Shown here in pieces: positions 9,916 through 18,222 of a stretch of DNA of 64,000 nucleotides (positions are counted from its first letter, which is position 1; each line of letters starts with the position of its first letter). The notes under the pieces are model-generated. The model saw nothing but the letters and a program-made list of their open reading frames with translations. It was not told where the DNA came from and ran no database searches. The DNA comes from Dickeya fangzhongdai (GTDB lineage Bacteria > Pseudomonadota > Gammaproteobacteria > Enterobacterales > Enterobacteriaceae): assembly GCF_002812485.1 (NCBI RefSeq), contig NZ_CP025003.1, positions 1,116,001-1,180,000 of the forward strand, given 5' to 3'. A program made the translations under genes and the position numbers.

Positions 9916-10602
9916 TTACAGCAGAAAATGCCGGGCCAGTAACGGCGTGGTGAAGGTTTTCTTCAGGTAAAAGCCGCGCGGCAGCGTCAGAATCGGTTGC
10001 CCGTGCTCGCCAATGGCTTCAGTCAGCGCCCGGCTGTTGGCGGCCTTGGGGCGCAACTGCAACACCTCGCCGTGACGGGCGGTGATGCTTTCCACTTTGC
10101 CCAGCACGATCAAGTCCATCAGTTCTTCCCAGTCCTGCTGTAGTTGCCGCTCTTCCTCCGGGCTGGGGCTCCATAACAACGGCGCGCCGATGCGGCGCTC
10201 CCCCAGCGGGATAGGACGCGAACCTTCCACCGGAATCCACAGCACTCTGGTCAGCTTGCGGCGCACATGGCTGCTTTCCCAGGTCACGCCGCTGTTGCCG
10301 GTTAGCGGCGCCACGCAGACAAAGGTGGTTTCCAGCGGCCGCCCCTGTTCATCCACCGGGATGGTTTTCAGCTCAATCCCGATGTCAGGGAAGTCCTGCT
10401 CCGGCTTACTGCCGGCGCTGGCGCCCAGAAAGCGCTCCAGCAGTACGCCGATCCACCCTTTGTCTCGCTTAAGGTTGGCGGGTAGCGGCAGTTGGGCGAT
10501 TCGGGCCAGTTCCGCCAGCGAATAGCCGGCCAGCGCCTGCGCCCGTAGCAGCAGGGCCTGTTCACTGTCCGGCGCGTCCTGATGGGGGATGGGTGTCTGC
10601 AT
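9916..10602 (-). CDS. mutH: DNA mismatch repair endonuclease MutH
   Basis: MutH nicks the unmethylated strand at hemimethylated GATC when activated by MutS/MutL, so the organism should use Dam-directed repair. With the start at 10602 the product is 228 residues and the catalytic D-x6-E-x-K motif falls at Asp70, Glu77 and Lys79, as in E. coli; this supports that start over a TTG at 10629. [11 protein letters not shown] and [10 protein letters not shown] are family blocks. The upstream side faces a DnaA-box-rich region and rppH. Confidence 0.96.
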   Translation of the reverse strand: MQTPIPHQDAPDSEQALLLRAQALAGYSLAELARIAQLPLPANLKRDKGWIGVLLERFLGASAGSKPEQDFPDIGIELKTIPVDEQGRPLETTFVCVAPLTGNSGVTWESSHVRRKLTRVLWIPVEGSRPIPLGERRIGAPLLWSPSPEEERQLQQDWEELMDLIVLGKVESITARHGEVLQLRPKAANSRALTEAIGEHGQPILTLPRGFYLKKTFTTPLLARHFLL

Positions 10603-10808
10603 GGATTGCGTATCCGTTACTGATAACAAGGGTGATTAAAAAAAGTACAGCCATAACGGAGGATAACGTCAGGCATTCAGCTATTCAGATAAAAAATAAT
10701 AATAGCATGATTCCTTTATGATTTTTCTCCCTGTCTCCACAGGGAAAAACACGCTGTCGGTTTTTGTTCATGACAAGACACCGACAATGAACAGGATTTT
10801 ACACTATG

Positions 10809-10840
10809 TTATCCACAGTTTTTTGGGATAACCGGGATAA
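10809..10840 (+). promoter_or_regulatory. DARS core: one consensus and two inverted degenerate DnaA boxes
   Basis: TTATCCACA (10809-10817) is followed within 5 nt by two head-to-tail inverse-orientation boxes ending GGGATAA (10823-10831 and 10832-10840). This cluster of three is the form reported for DARS1 and DARS2 cores. Confidence 0.7.
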
Positions 10841-10927
10841 CTCGGGATCACTGTTTTGATTTACAGCCTTGACTGGCGCTGCTTTTGCTGGTTTTGCCGA
10901 TTTTTTGGCTGGTTTTCGTCGGTTGCC

Positions 10928-10936
10928 TGTGGATAA
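10928..10936 (-). promoter_or_regulatory. Consensus DnaA box
   Basis: TGTGGATAA is the exact complement of TTATCCACA, about 110 bp from the core cluster. Confidence 0.7.
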
Positions 10937-11374
10937 CACCGGTGTAGTGCGATCTTTCGCCACTCCGAGAACCACATCGGAATCGGGCTGCATCAGGCGG
11001 TGGAGAAATCGGGGAAAGGCAGGTTAATTGGTTGAAAGGGAATGGCAATTTAGCGGGTGAGATCACGAGGGCGTGAAGGTTGAAATGAGTTTTACGCACT
11101 TTTTCATGATGTTCTTCACAAAGATGTCCACAGAAAAAGTGAATAAACCGACGGAATTGCCGTATGAATGTTTATAACTTTGATCCTATCTGTGGGTTAA
11201 CGTCGATTTATCAGCGTGGAGCGGGAGCAGCGAGGCGGCGGCCTGAGCCGCCGATGTCCGGCGTGATAGCCGGAAGCGGCATCAATAAAAGGGATGTAAA
11301 GCGGTAGTTTACCGTCTGTCAGTAGTGTGAAACAATCGAGTCATCTTTGCATTCTAGTTTATCGAGGTAGTCCG

Positions 11375-11902
11375 GTGATCGACGATGATGGCTACCGCCC
11401 GAATGTTGGTATTGTAATTTGTAATCGGCAGGGTCAGGTATTGTGGGCCCGTCGCTACGGTCAGCACTCCTGGCAGTTTCCTCAAGGGGGAATCAACCCC
11501 GGAGAAAGCGCGGAACAAGCGATGTACCGCGAACTGTTCGAAGAGGTTGGGCTGCGGAAAAAGGATGTTCGTATCCTGGCTTCCACCCGAAGCTGGTTAC
11601 GCTATAAATTGCCAAAACGTTTGGTGCGTTGGGATACAAAACCGGTATGTATCGGCCAAAAGCAAAAATGGTTTCTGCTACAGTTAATGTGTAATGAATC
11701 AGACATCAATATGCAAAGCAGCGGCACCCCGGAATTCGACGGGTGGCGCTGGGTGAGCTACTGGTATCCGGTACGCCAGGTGGTGTCGTTCAAACGTGAC
11801 GTTTATCGAAAGGTGATGAAGGAATTCGTCATCGCCGTGATGCAGCTACAGGAGAATTCGGCTACCCGAATGTCATCAGGAACCAGACGAAAACGAGGAT
11901 AA
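11375..11902 (+). CDS. rppH: RNA pyrophosphohydrolase RppH
   Basis: RppH converts 5'-triphosphate mRNA ends to monophosphates and so triggers RNase E decay. The 175-residue product starts at GTG 11375 ([12 protein letters not shown]), with GAGG 7 nt upstream. The Nudix box [20 protein letters not shown] is intact, and [21 protein letters not shown] matches the family. The Arg-rich tail RRKRG is also conserved. It is followed after 14 nt by ptsP, as in E. coli. Confidence 0.96.
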   Translation: MIDDDGYRPNVGIVICNRQGQVLWARRYGQHSWQFPQGGINPGESAEQAMYRELFEEVGLRKKDVRILASTRSWLRYKLPKRLVRWDTKPVCIGQKQKWFLLQLMCNESDINMQSSGTPEFDGWRWVSYWYPVRQVVSFKRDVYRKVMKEFVIAVMQLQENSATRMSSGTRRKRG

Positions 11903-11916
11903 TCCGACACATCATG

Positions 11917-14163
11917 ATGCTCACGCGACTGCGAGAAATTATTGAGAAGGTTGCGGCCGCGGCCCGACTGAGTGATGCGTTGGATATTCTGGTGAATGAA
12001 ACCTGTCTGGCGATGGATACGGAAGTCTGCTCCATCTATCTGGCCGATCACGATCGTCAGTGTTATTACCTGATGGCGACGCGCGGGCTGAAAAAGCCGC
12101 GCGGCCGCACCATTACGCTGGCGTTTGGTCAGGGGATTGTCGGCCTGGTCGGCGAACGGGCGGAGCCCATCAATCTGGCGGATGCGCAAAGCCACCCCAG
12201 TTTCAAATTCATTCCTGCCGTACGTGAACAACATTTCCGCTCGTTTCTGGGCGTGCCGGTGATCCACCGGCGTCAATTGCTGGGCGTGCTGGTAGTCCAG
12301 CAGCGCGAACACCGGCAGTTCGACAAAAACGAAGAATCGTTCATGGTGACGCTGGCCACCCAGATGGCGGCCATTCTGTCCCAGTCTCAGATGAAAGCGC
12401 TGTTCGGGCAATACCGGCAGACGCGCATCAAGGCGATGGCGGCGTCTTCCGGCGTGGCGATCGCCCCCGGCTGGCAGGACCGCAGCCAGCCGTCGCTGGA
12501 GCTGGTATTTCCGGCCTCCAGTCTGGATAGCGACCGCGAACGCTCCCGGCTGCTGATGGCGATGGAGGAGGCCGGGGCGGAGTTCCGCCGTTTCAGTAAG
12601 CGTTTCAGCGCCAGTGCGCAGAAAGAGAGCGCGGCGATCTTCGATTTCTATTCCCACCTGCTCAACGACGCGCGCCTCAAACGCGAACTGTTTCAGGAAG
12701 TGGATACCGGCAGCGTGGCCGAATGGGCGGTCAAAGTGGTGATCGAACGGTTTGCCGCGCAGTTCGCCAGCCTGCAGGATCCTTACCTGCGCGATCGTTC
12801 CAGCGATCTGCGGGCGCTGGGTCAGCGTCTACTGTTCCATCTTGATGACAACGCCCAGAGCAACGGCCAGTGGCCGGAGCGTTTCATTCTGGTGGCGGAT
12901 GAACTGACCGCCACGCTGCTGGCGGAGGTGCCGCAGGAGCGCCTGGCCGGCGTGGTCGCGTACGACGGCGCCGCCAATTCCCACGCCGCCATTCTGGTGC
13001 GGGCGATGGGCATTCCCACGCTGATGGGCGCCGATATCCAACCCGAGCTGTTGCATCAGCGTCTGCTGGTGCTGGATGGCTATCGCGGCGAGTTGCTGGT
13101 GGACCCTGAACCGGTGCTGGTGCAGGAGTATCAGCGTCTGCTGAGCGAGGAAAACGAGCTTACCCGGCTGGCGGAAGATGACATGGAACGCCCGGCGGTG
13201 CTGAAAAGCGGCGAGCGGGTGGACGTGATGCTCAACGCCGGTCTGAGCGCCGAACATGAAAAGCGTTTCATCAATCAGGTGGACGGCGTAGGGCTGTACC
13301 GCACCGAAATCCCGTTTATGCTGCAAAACGGTTTTCCCTCGGAAGAGGAGCAGATGACGCAATATGAAGGCATGTTGCGGCTTTATCCGTCCCGCCCGGT
13401 GATGTTGCGTACGCTGGATATCGGCGCGGACAAGCAACTGCCTTACCTGCCTATCAGTGAAGAAAATCCTTGTCTGGGCTGGCGCGGCATCCGCGTAACG
13501 CTCGATCAGCCGGAAATTTTCATGATTCAGGTTCGCGCCATGCTGCGCGCCAATGCGCATATCGGCAACCTGAGCATTTTACTGCCGATGATCAACAGCC
13601 TGGATGAGATCGATGAGGCAAAGCGGTTGATCGATCGCGCCGCGGCGGAAGTGTCGGAAATGCTCGGTTTTCCGCAGCCGCGTCCGCGCATCGGCATTAT
13701 GATCGAAGTGCCGTCGGTGCTGTTTCTGTTGCCGCATCTGGCGTCCCGCATCGATTTTGTCTCCGTCGGCACCAATGACCTGACCCAGTATCTGCTGGCG
13801 GTGGATCGTAATAACCCGCATGTCGGCGCCCTGTACGACAGCCTGCATCCGTCGATGCTGCAGGCGCTGAACATGATCATCACTCATTGCCGACAATATT
13901 CGTTGCCGGTATCGGTGTGCGGCGAGATGGCCGGCGAGCCGATGGGCGCACTGCTGCTGATCGGGCTGGGATACCGCACGCTAAGCATGAACGGTCGTAG
14001 CGTCGCCCGCATCAAATACCTGCTGCGCCGGATTGGCGAGGAAGAGACCCGCCAGTTGACGGACAAGGTGCTCAGGGCGCAAACCGCCAGCGAAGTGCGC
14101 CAATGGGCGTCGATTTTCATTGAAGAACGCGGGCTGGGCGGCTTGATTCGCGGCGGGCGCTGA
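11917..14163 (+). CDS. ptsP: Phosphoenolpyruvate phosphotransferase PtsP (EI-Ntr)
   Basis: PtsP is the first enzyme of the nitrogen-related phosphotransfer chain (PtsP to NPr to EIIA-Ntr), which controls potassium transport and other processes. The 748 residues comprise a GAF domain (about 1-170), an EI-like phospho-His domain with the active His in DGAANSHAAILVRAMG at about 356, and a PEP-binding barrel with RTEIPFML, GTNDLTQYLLAVDR and the catalytic Cys in VSVCGEMAG. An ATG at 11914 is equally possible. It is transcribed with rppH. In several bacteria PtsP affects virulence; here that is inference. Confidence 0.95.
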   Translation: MLTRLREIIEKVAAAARLSDALDILVNETCLAMDTEVCSIYLADHDRQCYYLMATRGLKKPRGRTITLAFGQGIVGLVGERAEPINLADAQSHPSFKFIPAVREQHFRSFLGVPVIHRRQLLGVLVVQQREHRQFDKNEESFMVTLATQMAAILSQSQMKALFGQYRQTRIKAMAASSGVAIAPGWQDRSQPSLELVFPASSLDSDRERSRLLMAMEEAGAEFRRFSKRFSASAQKESAAIFDFYSHLLNDARLKRELFQEVDTGSVAEWAVKVVIERFAAQFASLQDPYLRDRSSDLRALGQRLLFHLDDNAQSNGQWPERFILVADELTATLLAEVPQERLAGVVAYDGAANSHAAILVRAMGIPTLMGADIQPELLHQRLLVLDGYRGELLVDPEPVLVQEYQRLLSEENELTRLAEDDMERPAVLKSGERVDVMLNAGLSAEHEKRFINQVDGVGLYRTEIPFMLQNGFPSEEEQMTQYEGMLRLYPSRPVMLRTLDIGADKQLPYLPISEENPCLGWRGIRVTLDQPEIFMIQVRAMLRANAHIGNLSILLPMINSLDEIDEAKRLIDRAAAEVSEMLGFPQPRPRIGIMIEVPSVLFLLPHLASRIDFVSVGTNDLTQYLLAVDRNNPHVGALYDSLHPSMLQALNMIITHCRQYSLPVSVCGEMAGEPMGALLLIGLGYRTLSMNGRSVARIKYLLRRIGEEETRQLTDKVLRAQTASEVRQWASIFIEERGLGGLIRGGR

Positions 14164-14253
14164 GCGCGGCGTCGCCCCATTTTCATACCAGATCCATGCC
14201 GGAAATGTTTACAGTTCTTTTATCCCCTCGTCGCCAACTGTTTCCATTGGCTA

Positions 14254-14262
14254 TGCTATCAT
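14254..14262 (+). promoter_or_regulatory. Possible extended -10 promoter for lgt-thyA
   Basis: TGCTATCAT resembles an extended -10 element about 95 nt before the lgt start. No good -35 is seen at 17 bp, so this is a weak proposal. Confidence 0.3.
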
Positions 14263-14356
14263 GCGCAACCGCGGACGGCTGACGGAAGCCCTGCCTTCCT
14301 TCCGGCCCTTGAATAGCCCCGAAATCAGGGACAAAGCAACGATAATGTGGTGATCG

Positions 14357-15220
14357 ATGACGACGAGCTATCTGGTATTTCCCCAGTTTGATCCGGTAAT
14401 TTTTTCGTTAGGGCCGGTTTCCCTGCACTGGTATGGATTGATGTATTTGGTCGGGTTTGTGTTTGCCATGTGGCTTGCGGTACGCCGGGCGAACAAACCG
14501 GGTAGCGGATGGCGCAAGGAAGAGGTGGAAAACCTGCTCTATTTCGGGTTCCTCGGCGTATTTGTAGGTGGTCGTCTGGGTTATGTGCTGTTCTACGCTT
14601 TCCCGTCGTTTCTGGATAATCCGCTCTATCTGTTCCGCGTGTGGGACGGCGGCATGTCTTTCCACGGCGGCCTGCTGGGCGTCATCGCGGTCATGCTGTG
14701 GTTTGCGCATCGCACCAAACGTCATTTCTTCCAGGTATCTGATTTCATTGCCCCGCTGATTCCTTTTGGTCTGGGCGCCGGGCGTCTGGGCAACTTCATC
14801 AATGGCGAACTGTGGGGCCGCGTCAGCACCGATGCGCCGTGGGCGATGCTGTTCCCGGGGTCGCGCGGCGAAGACATGGCGCTGGCGGCCGGCAACCCGC
14901 AGTGGCAGGCGATCTTCAATCAATACGGCGTATTGCCTCGCCACCCGTCGCAGTTGTATGAACTGGTGCTGGAAGGGGTAGTGCTGTTTATCATTCTGAA
15001 TGTGTTCATTCGCAAAGCACGCCCGATGGGCAGCGTATCCGGCCTGTTCCTGATCGGCTACGGCTGCTTCCGCATTATTGTGGAATTCTTCCGCCAGCCG
15101 GATGCTCAACTGGGGCTGTTCGGCGGCGTCAGTATGGGGCAGATCCTGTCGGTGCCGATGGTATTGGCCGGAATCCTGATGATGGTCTGGGCGTATCGTC
15201 GCCAGTCTGCCCGGCAGTAA
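14357..15220 (+). CDS. lgt: Phosphatidylglycerol-prolipoprotein diacylglyceryl transferase Lgt
   Basis: Lgt performs the first step of lipoprotein maturation in the inner membrane. The 287-residue product has seven predicted membrane segments, the HGGLLG motif with the essential His (about 103), and the Lgt signature [14 protein letters not shown] at about 143. Lipoproteins in this window (YgdR, YgdI, MltA) would be its substrates. thyA follows after 31 nt, as in E. coli. Confidence 0.97.
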   Translation: MTTSYLVFPQFDPVIFSLGPVSLHWYGLMYLVGFVFAMWLAVRRANKPGSGWRKEEVENLLYFGFLGVFVGGRLGYVLFYAFPSFLDNPLYLFRVWDGGMSFHGGLLGVIAVMLWFAHRTKRHFFQVSDFIAPLIPFGLGAGRLGNFINGELWGRVSTDAPWAMLFPGSRGEDMALAAGNPQWQAIFNQYGVLPRHPSQLYELVLEGVVLFIILNVFIRKARPMGSVSGLFLIGYGCFRIIVEFFRQPDAQLGLFGGVSMGQILSVPMVLAGILMMVWAYRRQSARQ

Positions 15221-15251
15221 ATGTTGATAAAAATTAAGTAGGTGAGATGGT

Positions 15252-16046
15252 ATGAAACAGTATCTGGAACTGATGAAAAAGGTGCTTGAAGAAGGGACTC
15301 CCAAGGATGACCGCACGGGCACGGGGACGTTATCGATTTTCGGCCATCAGATGCGTTTCAACCTGCAGGATGGCTTTCCGCTGGTGACCACCAAGCGTTG
15401 CCACCTGCGCTCCATCATCCATGAGCTGCTGTGGTTTCTGAACGGCGATACCAATATCGGCTACCTGCATGACAACAAGGTCACCATTTGGGATGAATGG
15501 GCGGATGAAAATGGCGACCTGGGGCCGGTTTACGGCAAACAATGGCGCGCCTGGGGTGCGGCGGACGGCCGTCAGATCGACCAGTTGCAGACGGTGCTAA
15601 AACAGCTGAAACAGGACCCGGATTCCCGCCGCATCATCGTTTCCGCCTGGAATGTGGGCGAACTGGACAAAATGGCGCTGGCGCCCTGCCACGCTTTTTT
15701 CCAGTTTTATGTCGCGAACGGCAAACTCTCCTGCCAGTTGTACCAGCGCTCCTGCGACATTTTCCTCGGCCTGCCGTTCAACATCGCCAGCTACGCGCTG
15801 CTGGTGCATATGATGGCGCAGCAGTGTGACCTGGAAGTGGGTGATTTCGTCTGGACCGGCGGCGACACCCACCTCTACAACAACCACCTTGAGCAGACTC
15901 GTCTGCAGCTTAGCCGTGAGCCGCGTCCTTTGCCGCGACTGGTGATCAAACGCCGTCCGGCGTCGCTGTTTGATTACCAGTTTGACGATTTCGACATAGA
16001 GGGTTATGACCCGCACCCCGCCATCAAGGCGCCGGTAGCCGTCTGA
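15252..16046 (+). CDS. thyA: Thymidylate synthase ThyA
   Basis: ThyA makes dTMP from dUMP with methylene-tetrahydrofolate. The product has 264 residues, identical in length to E. coli. The nucleophile Cys146 lies in [12 protein letters not shown]; the folate and dUMP contacts [19 protein letters not shown] and GDTHLYNNH are intact. It probably shares transcription with lgt and ends at a strong terminator. Confidence 0.98.
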   Translation: MKQYLELMKKVLEEGTPKDDRTGTGTLSIFGHQMRFNLQDGFPLVTTKRCHLRSIIHELLWFLNGDTNIGYLHDNKVTIWDEWADENGDLGPVYGKQWRAWGAADGRQIDQLQTVLKQLKQDPDSRRIIVSAWNVGELDKMALAPCHAFFQFYVANGKLSCQLYQRSCDIFLGLPFNIASYALLVHMMAQQCDLEVGDFVWTGGDTHLYNNHLEQTRLQLSREPRPLPRLVIKRRPASLFDYQFDDFDIEGYDPHPAIKAPVAV

Positions 16047-16074
16047 GTCTTATCCTGCTCTGATATCACCTGAT

Positions 16075-16159
16075 ACCGCCCAACGGCGGATGTTGCTGAC
16101 AATGGAAATCGCGGTTTCCTGCTGATCAGTCGGACATCTTGCCGTTGGGCGGTTTTTTT
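16075..16159 (+). terminator. Terminator after thyA with a long structured loop
   Basis: ACCGCCCAACGGC (16075-16087) and GCCGTTGGGCGGT (16141-16153) form a 13-bp perfect stem followed by a run of T. The 53-nt loop can fold further: GATGT/ACATC and an inner GGAAA/TTTCC stem. The pairing is much longer than an ordinary terminator loop. Confidence 0.8.
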
Positions 16160-16286
16160 GTCCTCTCTCCTGATTTGCGAGCGGCCGCGCAGTTTCTCTG
16201 TATGTTGCCGCCGCCCCGCATCTTGCCTGCGAAGCGCCTCGTAACCCCATCCTCTGGCGCTATTCACGCTGATACCGCGCTTTAGA

Positions 16287-16787
16287 ATGGCGGTCATGAA
16301 CAGAAACAACGTACGGCAACAGGGTTTTTCCCTGCTGGAACTCATCGTGGTGATCACCATTATGGCTTTGCTGACAGGCGGCGGGCTGCATAGCTGGCTG
16401 GCTTATCGCCAGGCGCTTTTGCTGGAGCAGCACGCCCGGCACCTGCTGGCATTCATGACGCGCATACAGGCCAACGCCTACTGGCGCAATCAGACCGAAA
16501 GTCTGTGGTTCAAGTCGGCGGGTGATAGCTGGTGTATTGGGAATGGCGCTGAACCGGCTTCCTGTCCGCCGGAAAGCGCTTTCGTTTTTAACCGCGCGGT
16601 GCGGGATACGGCGATCGCCGAAACCACCAGCGAGCGGCTGGTGTTTTACGGCCTGCGTAATGCCGCACAGGCTGGGCATCTCACCCTGAGCAACCCGGCT
16701 GGGCGCGTGAGGCTGGTGATCTCGGCACGCGGGCGCTTGCGCCTTTGCAGCGAGTCCCGGCCAGTACAGGGGATCCCGCTATGTTGA
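16287..16787 (+). CDS. ppdA: PpdA-like prepilin (type IV / pseudopilin family)
   Basis: The protein is 166 residues from ATG 16287; ATG 16296 is an alternative. It has a type III signal: QQG before FSLLELIVVITIMALL, with cleavage after Gly and Glu at mature position 5, followed by a hydrophobic helix that anchors minor pseudopilins. The rest is a GspH/FimT-like globular domain. It is the first of four overlapping genes (ppdA-ppdB-ygdB-ppdC) that resemble PilE/PilW/PilX/PilV-type minor pilins. A prepilin peptidase from a type II or IV system elsewhere would be needed. Confidence 0.85.
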   Translation: MAVMNRNNVRQQGFSLLELIVVITIMALLTGGGLHSWLAYRQALLLEQHARHLLAFMTRIQANAYWRNQTESLWFKSAGDSWCIGNGAEPASCPPESAFVFNRAVRDTAIAETTSERLVFYGLRNAAQAGHLTLSNPAGRVRLVISARGRLRLCSESRPVQGIPLC

Positions 16788-17374
16788 ACAGATTAACCGG
16801 GAAAGCCGCAGGCGGGTTTACCCTGCCGGAAGTGATGCTGGCGATGGGGATGAGTAGCCTGATCATGCTGGCGGTGGCGCAGCTGCTGCCGTTGCTGCGG
16901 GCCCAGACGCAGGATAGTGCCAGCCTGATCCGGCTGGAACAGTTGCTGGGGCAGACCCTGTTCGGAATAGAGAAAGACATTCGGCGCGCCGGATTTTGCG
17001 CCGGCCGTTGTCAGGGAAGCGCGCTGACGCTGGAGGCCGGCGCCACGAAACAGGTGAGTTGCCTATCAGTGGCTTATGACGTCAACCGCAATGGTCGTTG
17101 GGAAACGGTGGAACAGTCGGAGCCGGAGTTTTTCAGCTATCGCCTGCGCGATGGCACGCTGGAGGTGCAAACGGGCGGCCCCCGTTGTCAGGGCAACCGC
17201 TGGGAGAAATTGCTGGATCCCGGCGAAGTGACCATCGCCCGTTTTGAGGTAACGAAGGAGACGTCCGGCGCGCAACCGCGTTATCGGATATTGCTGGAGG
17301 GGTACTGGACCGCGCGTTCGACACGGCGGCGGCAGGTCGACAGCCTGGTGGCAGGGAGGAATCATGCAGGGTAG
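16781..17374 (+). CDS. ppdB: PpdB-like prepilin (PilW-type)
   Basis: The product is 197 residues from ATG 16781, which overlaps the ppdA stop; AGGGGAT lies 6 nt upstream. The signal AGG before FTLPEVMLAMGMSSLIML fits class III prepilins, with Glu at mature position 5. The globular domain carries Cys residues (CAGRCQGSA, GGPRCQG) that could form disulfides, as in minor pseudopilin GspJ/PilW proteins. It is coupled to ppdA and ygdB by overlap. Confidence 0.83.
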   Translation: MLNRLTGKAAGGFTLPEVMLAMGMSSLIMLAVAQLLPLLRAQTQDSASLIRLEQLLGQTLFGIEKDIRRAGFCAGRCQGSALTLEAGATKQVSCLSVAYDVNRNGRWETVEQSEPEFFSYRLRDGTLEVQTGGPRCQGNRWEKLLDPGEVTIARFEVTKETSGAQPRYRILLEGYWTARSTRRRQVDSLVAGRNHAG

Positions 17375-17810
17375 GCGGCAGCAGGGCAGCATACTGGTGA
17401 TAGTGATGCTGGTTATGATGATCGGCTTGTTAATGTTGGGCGGATTGCAGCGCCAACTGGATATTCAGTTGCAGCAGGGAATTGACGAACAGCGCTTCTG
17501 GCAGGCATTCAATCAGGGGCTGTCGTCGCTGAACTGGGGAATGGGGTTGCGCTGGCAAGCCACCGGCGAGTGGCAGTGTCAGGCTCAGCAGTCGGCACAG
17601 TTACGCGCCTGTCTGCGTATAAGTGGCGAAGACCATTCCGGGCTATTGCGGGGGGAGGGGCGGATAGCCGGTAATCCGCAGCCACTGGCGTTTTATCACC
17701 GGGTCATGGCCGATGCCGCAGCGGCCGACGGCGGCATCCGGCCCGTCGCGGGCGGATGGCTGGATTTTTGCCCGGATGCGGCGGAGCCGGCCTGTGTCCC
17801 GGCGCAATGA
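17364..17810 (+). CDS. ygdB: YgdB, PilX-like minor pseudopilin (DUF2509)
   Basis: The 148-residue product starts at ATG 17364, inside the end of ppdB, with GGGAGGA before it. The N-terminus is QQG then SILVIVMLVMMIGLLMLGG: a prepilin-like Gly and helix but no Glu at position 5. PilX and GspK-type minor pilins share that deviation. The C-terminal half has Cys pairs and a FYHRV block. Its position in the cluster supports a role in pseudopilus or pilus assembly; the system served is unknown. Confidence 0.78.
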   Translation: MQGRRQQGSILVIVMLVMMIGLLMLGGLQRQLDIQLQQGIDEQRFWQAFNQGLSSLNWGMGLRWQATGEWQCQAQQSAQLRACLRISGEDHSGLLRGEGRIAGNPQPLAFYHRVMADAAAADGGIRPVAGGWLDFCPDAAEPACVPAQ

Positions 17811-18183
17811 AAGGTCGCGTCGTGAGCCCTGCGCTGGGTTCAGTCTGCCGGAAACACTGGTCGCCGCGCTGTTATTTGCGGTTTCGTTGGTCGGCCTCTT
17901 GCAATATCATCAGGTACTTCAGCAATCGTTGTTGCATCAGATGCAGCAGCGTCAGGCGTGGCGGCTGGCTCATCAGCAACTGGAAACTGAAGGCGCAGAC
18001 AGCGTTTCATCGTCGTCGCGGAGCGTTCCCGCCGGATGGCGTGTGAGCCGGGAAGAACAACGCCATCCTCCGGCCTGTCGCCGTGTGACGGTGACCGTAG
18101 TGACGCCCTATCGCTATCGTGCGGTGCTCGGCCGCTGGTTTTGTGATACCCCTGACGCAGTTGTGCAACGTGACAGCCCATAG
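17794..18183 (+). CDS. ppdC: PpdC-like prepilin (PilV-type)
   Basis: The most likely start is GTG 17794, which has GGAG 7 nt upstream and yields a 129-residue protein; ATG 17776 is an alternative. It overlaps the ygdB end. After a basic leader the signal CAG before FSLPETLVAALLFAVSLVGL is a class III prepilin sequence with Glu at position 5. In E. coli recC follows this gene; here ptrA does, after about 40 bp. Confidence 0.8.
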   Translation: MSRRNERSRREPCAGFSLPETLVAALLFAVSLVGLLQYHQVLQQSLLHQMQQRQAWRLAHQQLETEGADSVSSSSRSVPAGWRVSREEQRHPPACRRVTVTVVTPYRYRAVLGRWFCDTPDAVVQRDSP

Positions 18184-18222
18184 CCTGGAATAACTGCCTG
18201 TATAACGCCTTTGGAGATGTTG

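Larger units (their letters stand above)
10603..11374. other. mutH-rppH intergenic region, DARS2-like DnaA-reactivating locus
   Basis: About 770 bp without a convincing gene. In E. coli the same interval carries DARS2, which converts ADP-DnaA to ATP-DnaA. Here there are two perfect DnaA boxes, TTATCCACA at 10809-10817 and its complement TGTGGATAA at 10928-10936. Two degenerate inverse boxes, TTGGGATAA (10823-10831) and CCGGGATAA (10832-10840), abut the first one, giving the three-box core layout expected of a DARS. Further related strings occur near 11125-11133 and 11191-11199. IHF and Fis sites are expected, but I could not assign them. Promoters of mutH and rppH also lie here. Confidence 0.75.

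Noticed and set aside
10799..10993. A 64-residue Lys/Ala/Pro-rich reading frame on the minus strand in the mutH-rppH gap.
   Set aside because: It spans the DnaA-box cluster, so its sequence is explained by DARS2-like DNA; no ribosome binding site or known family.
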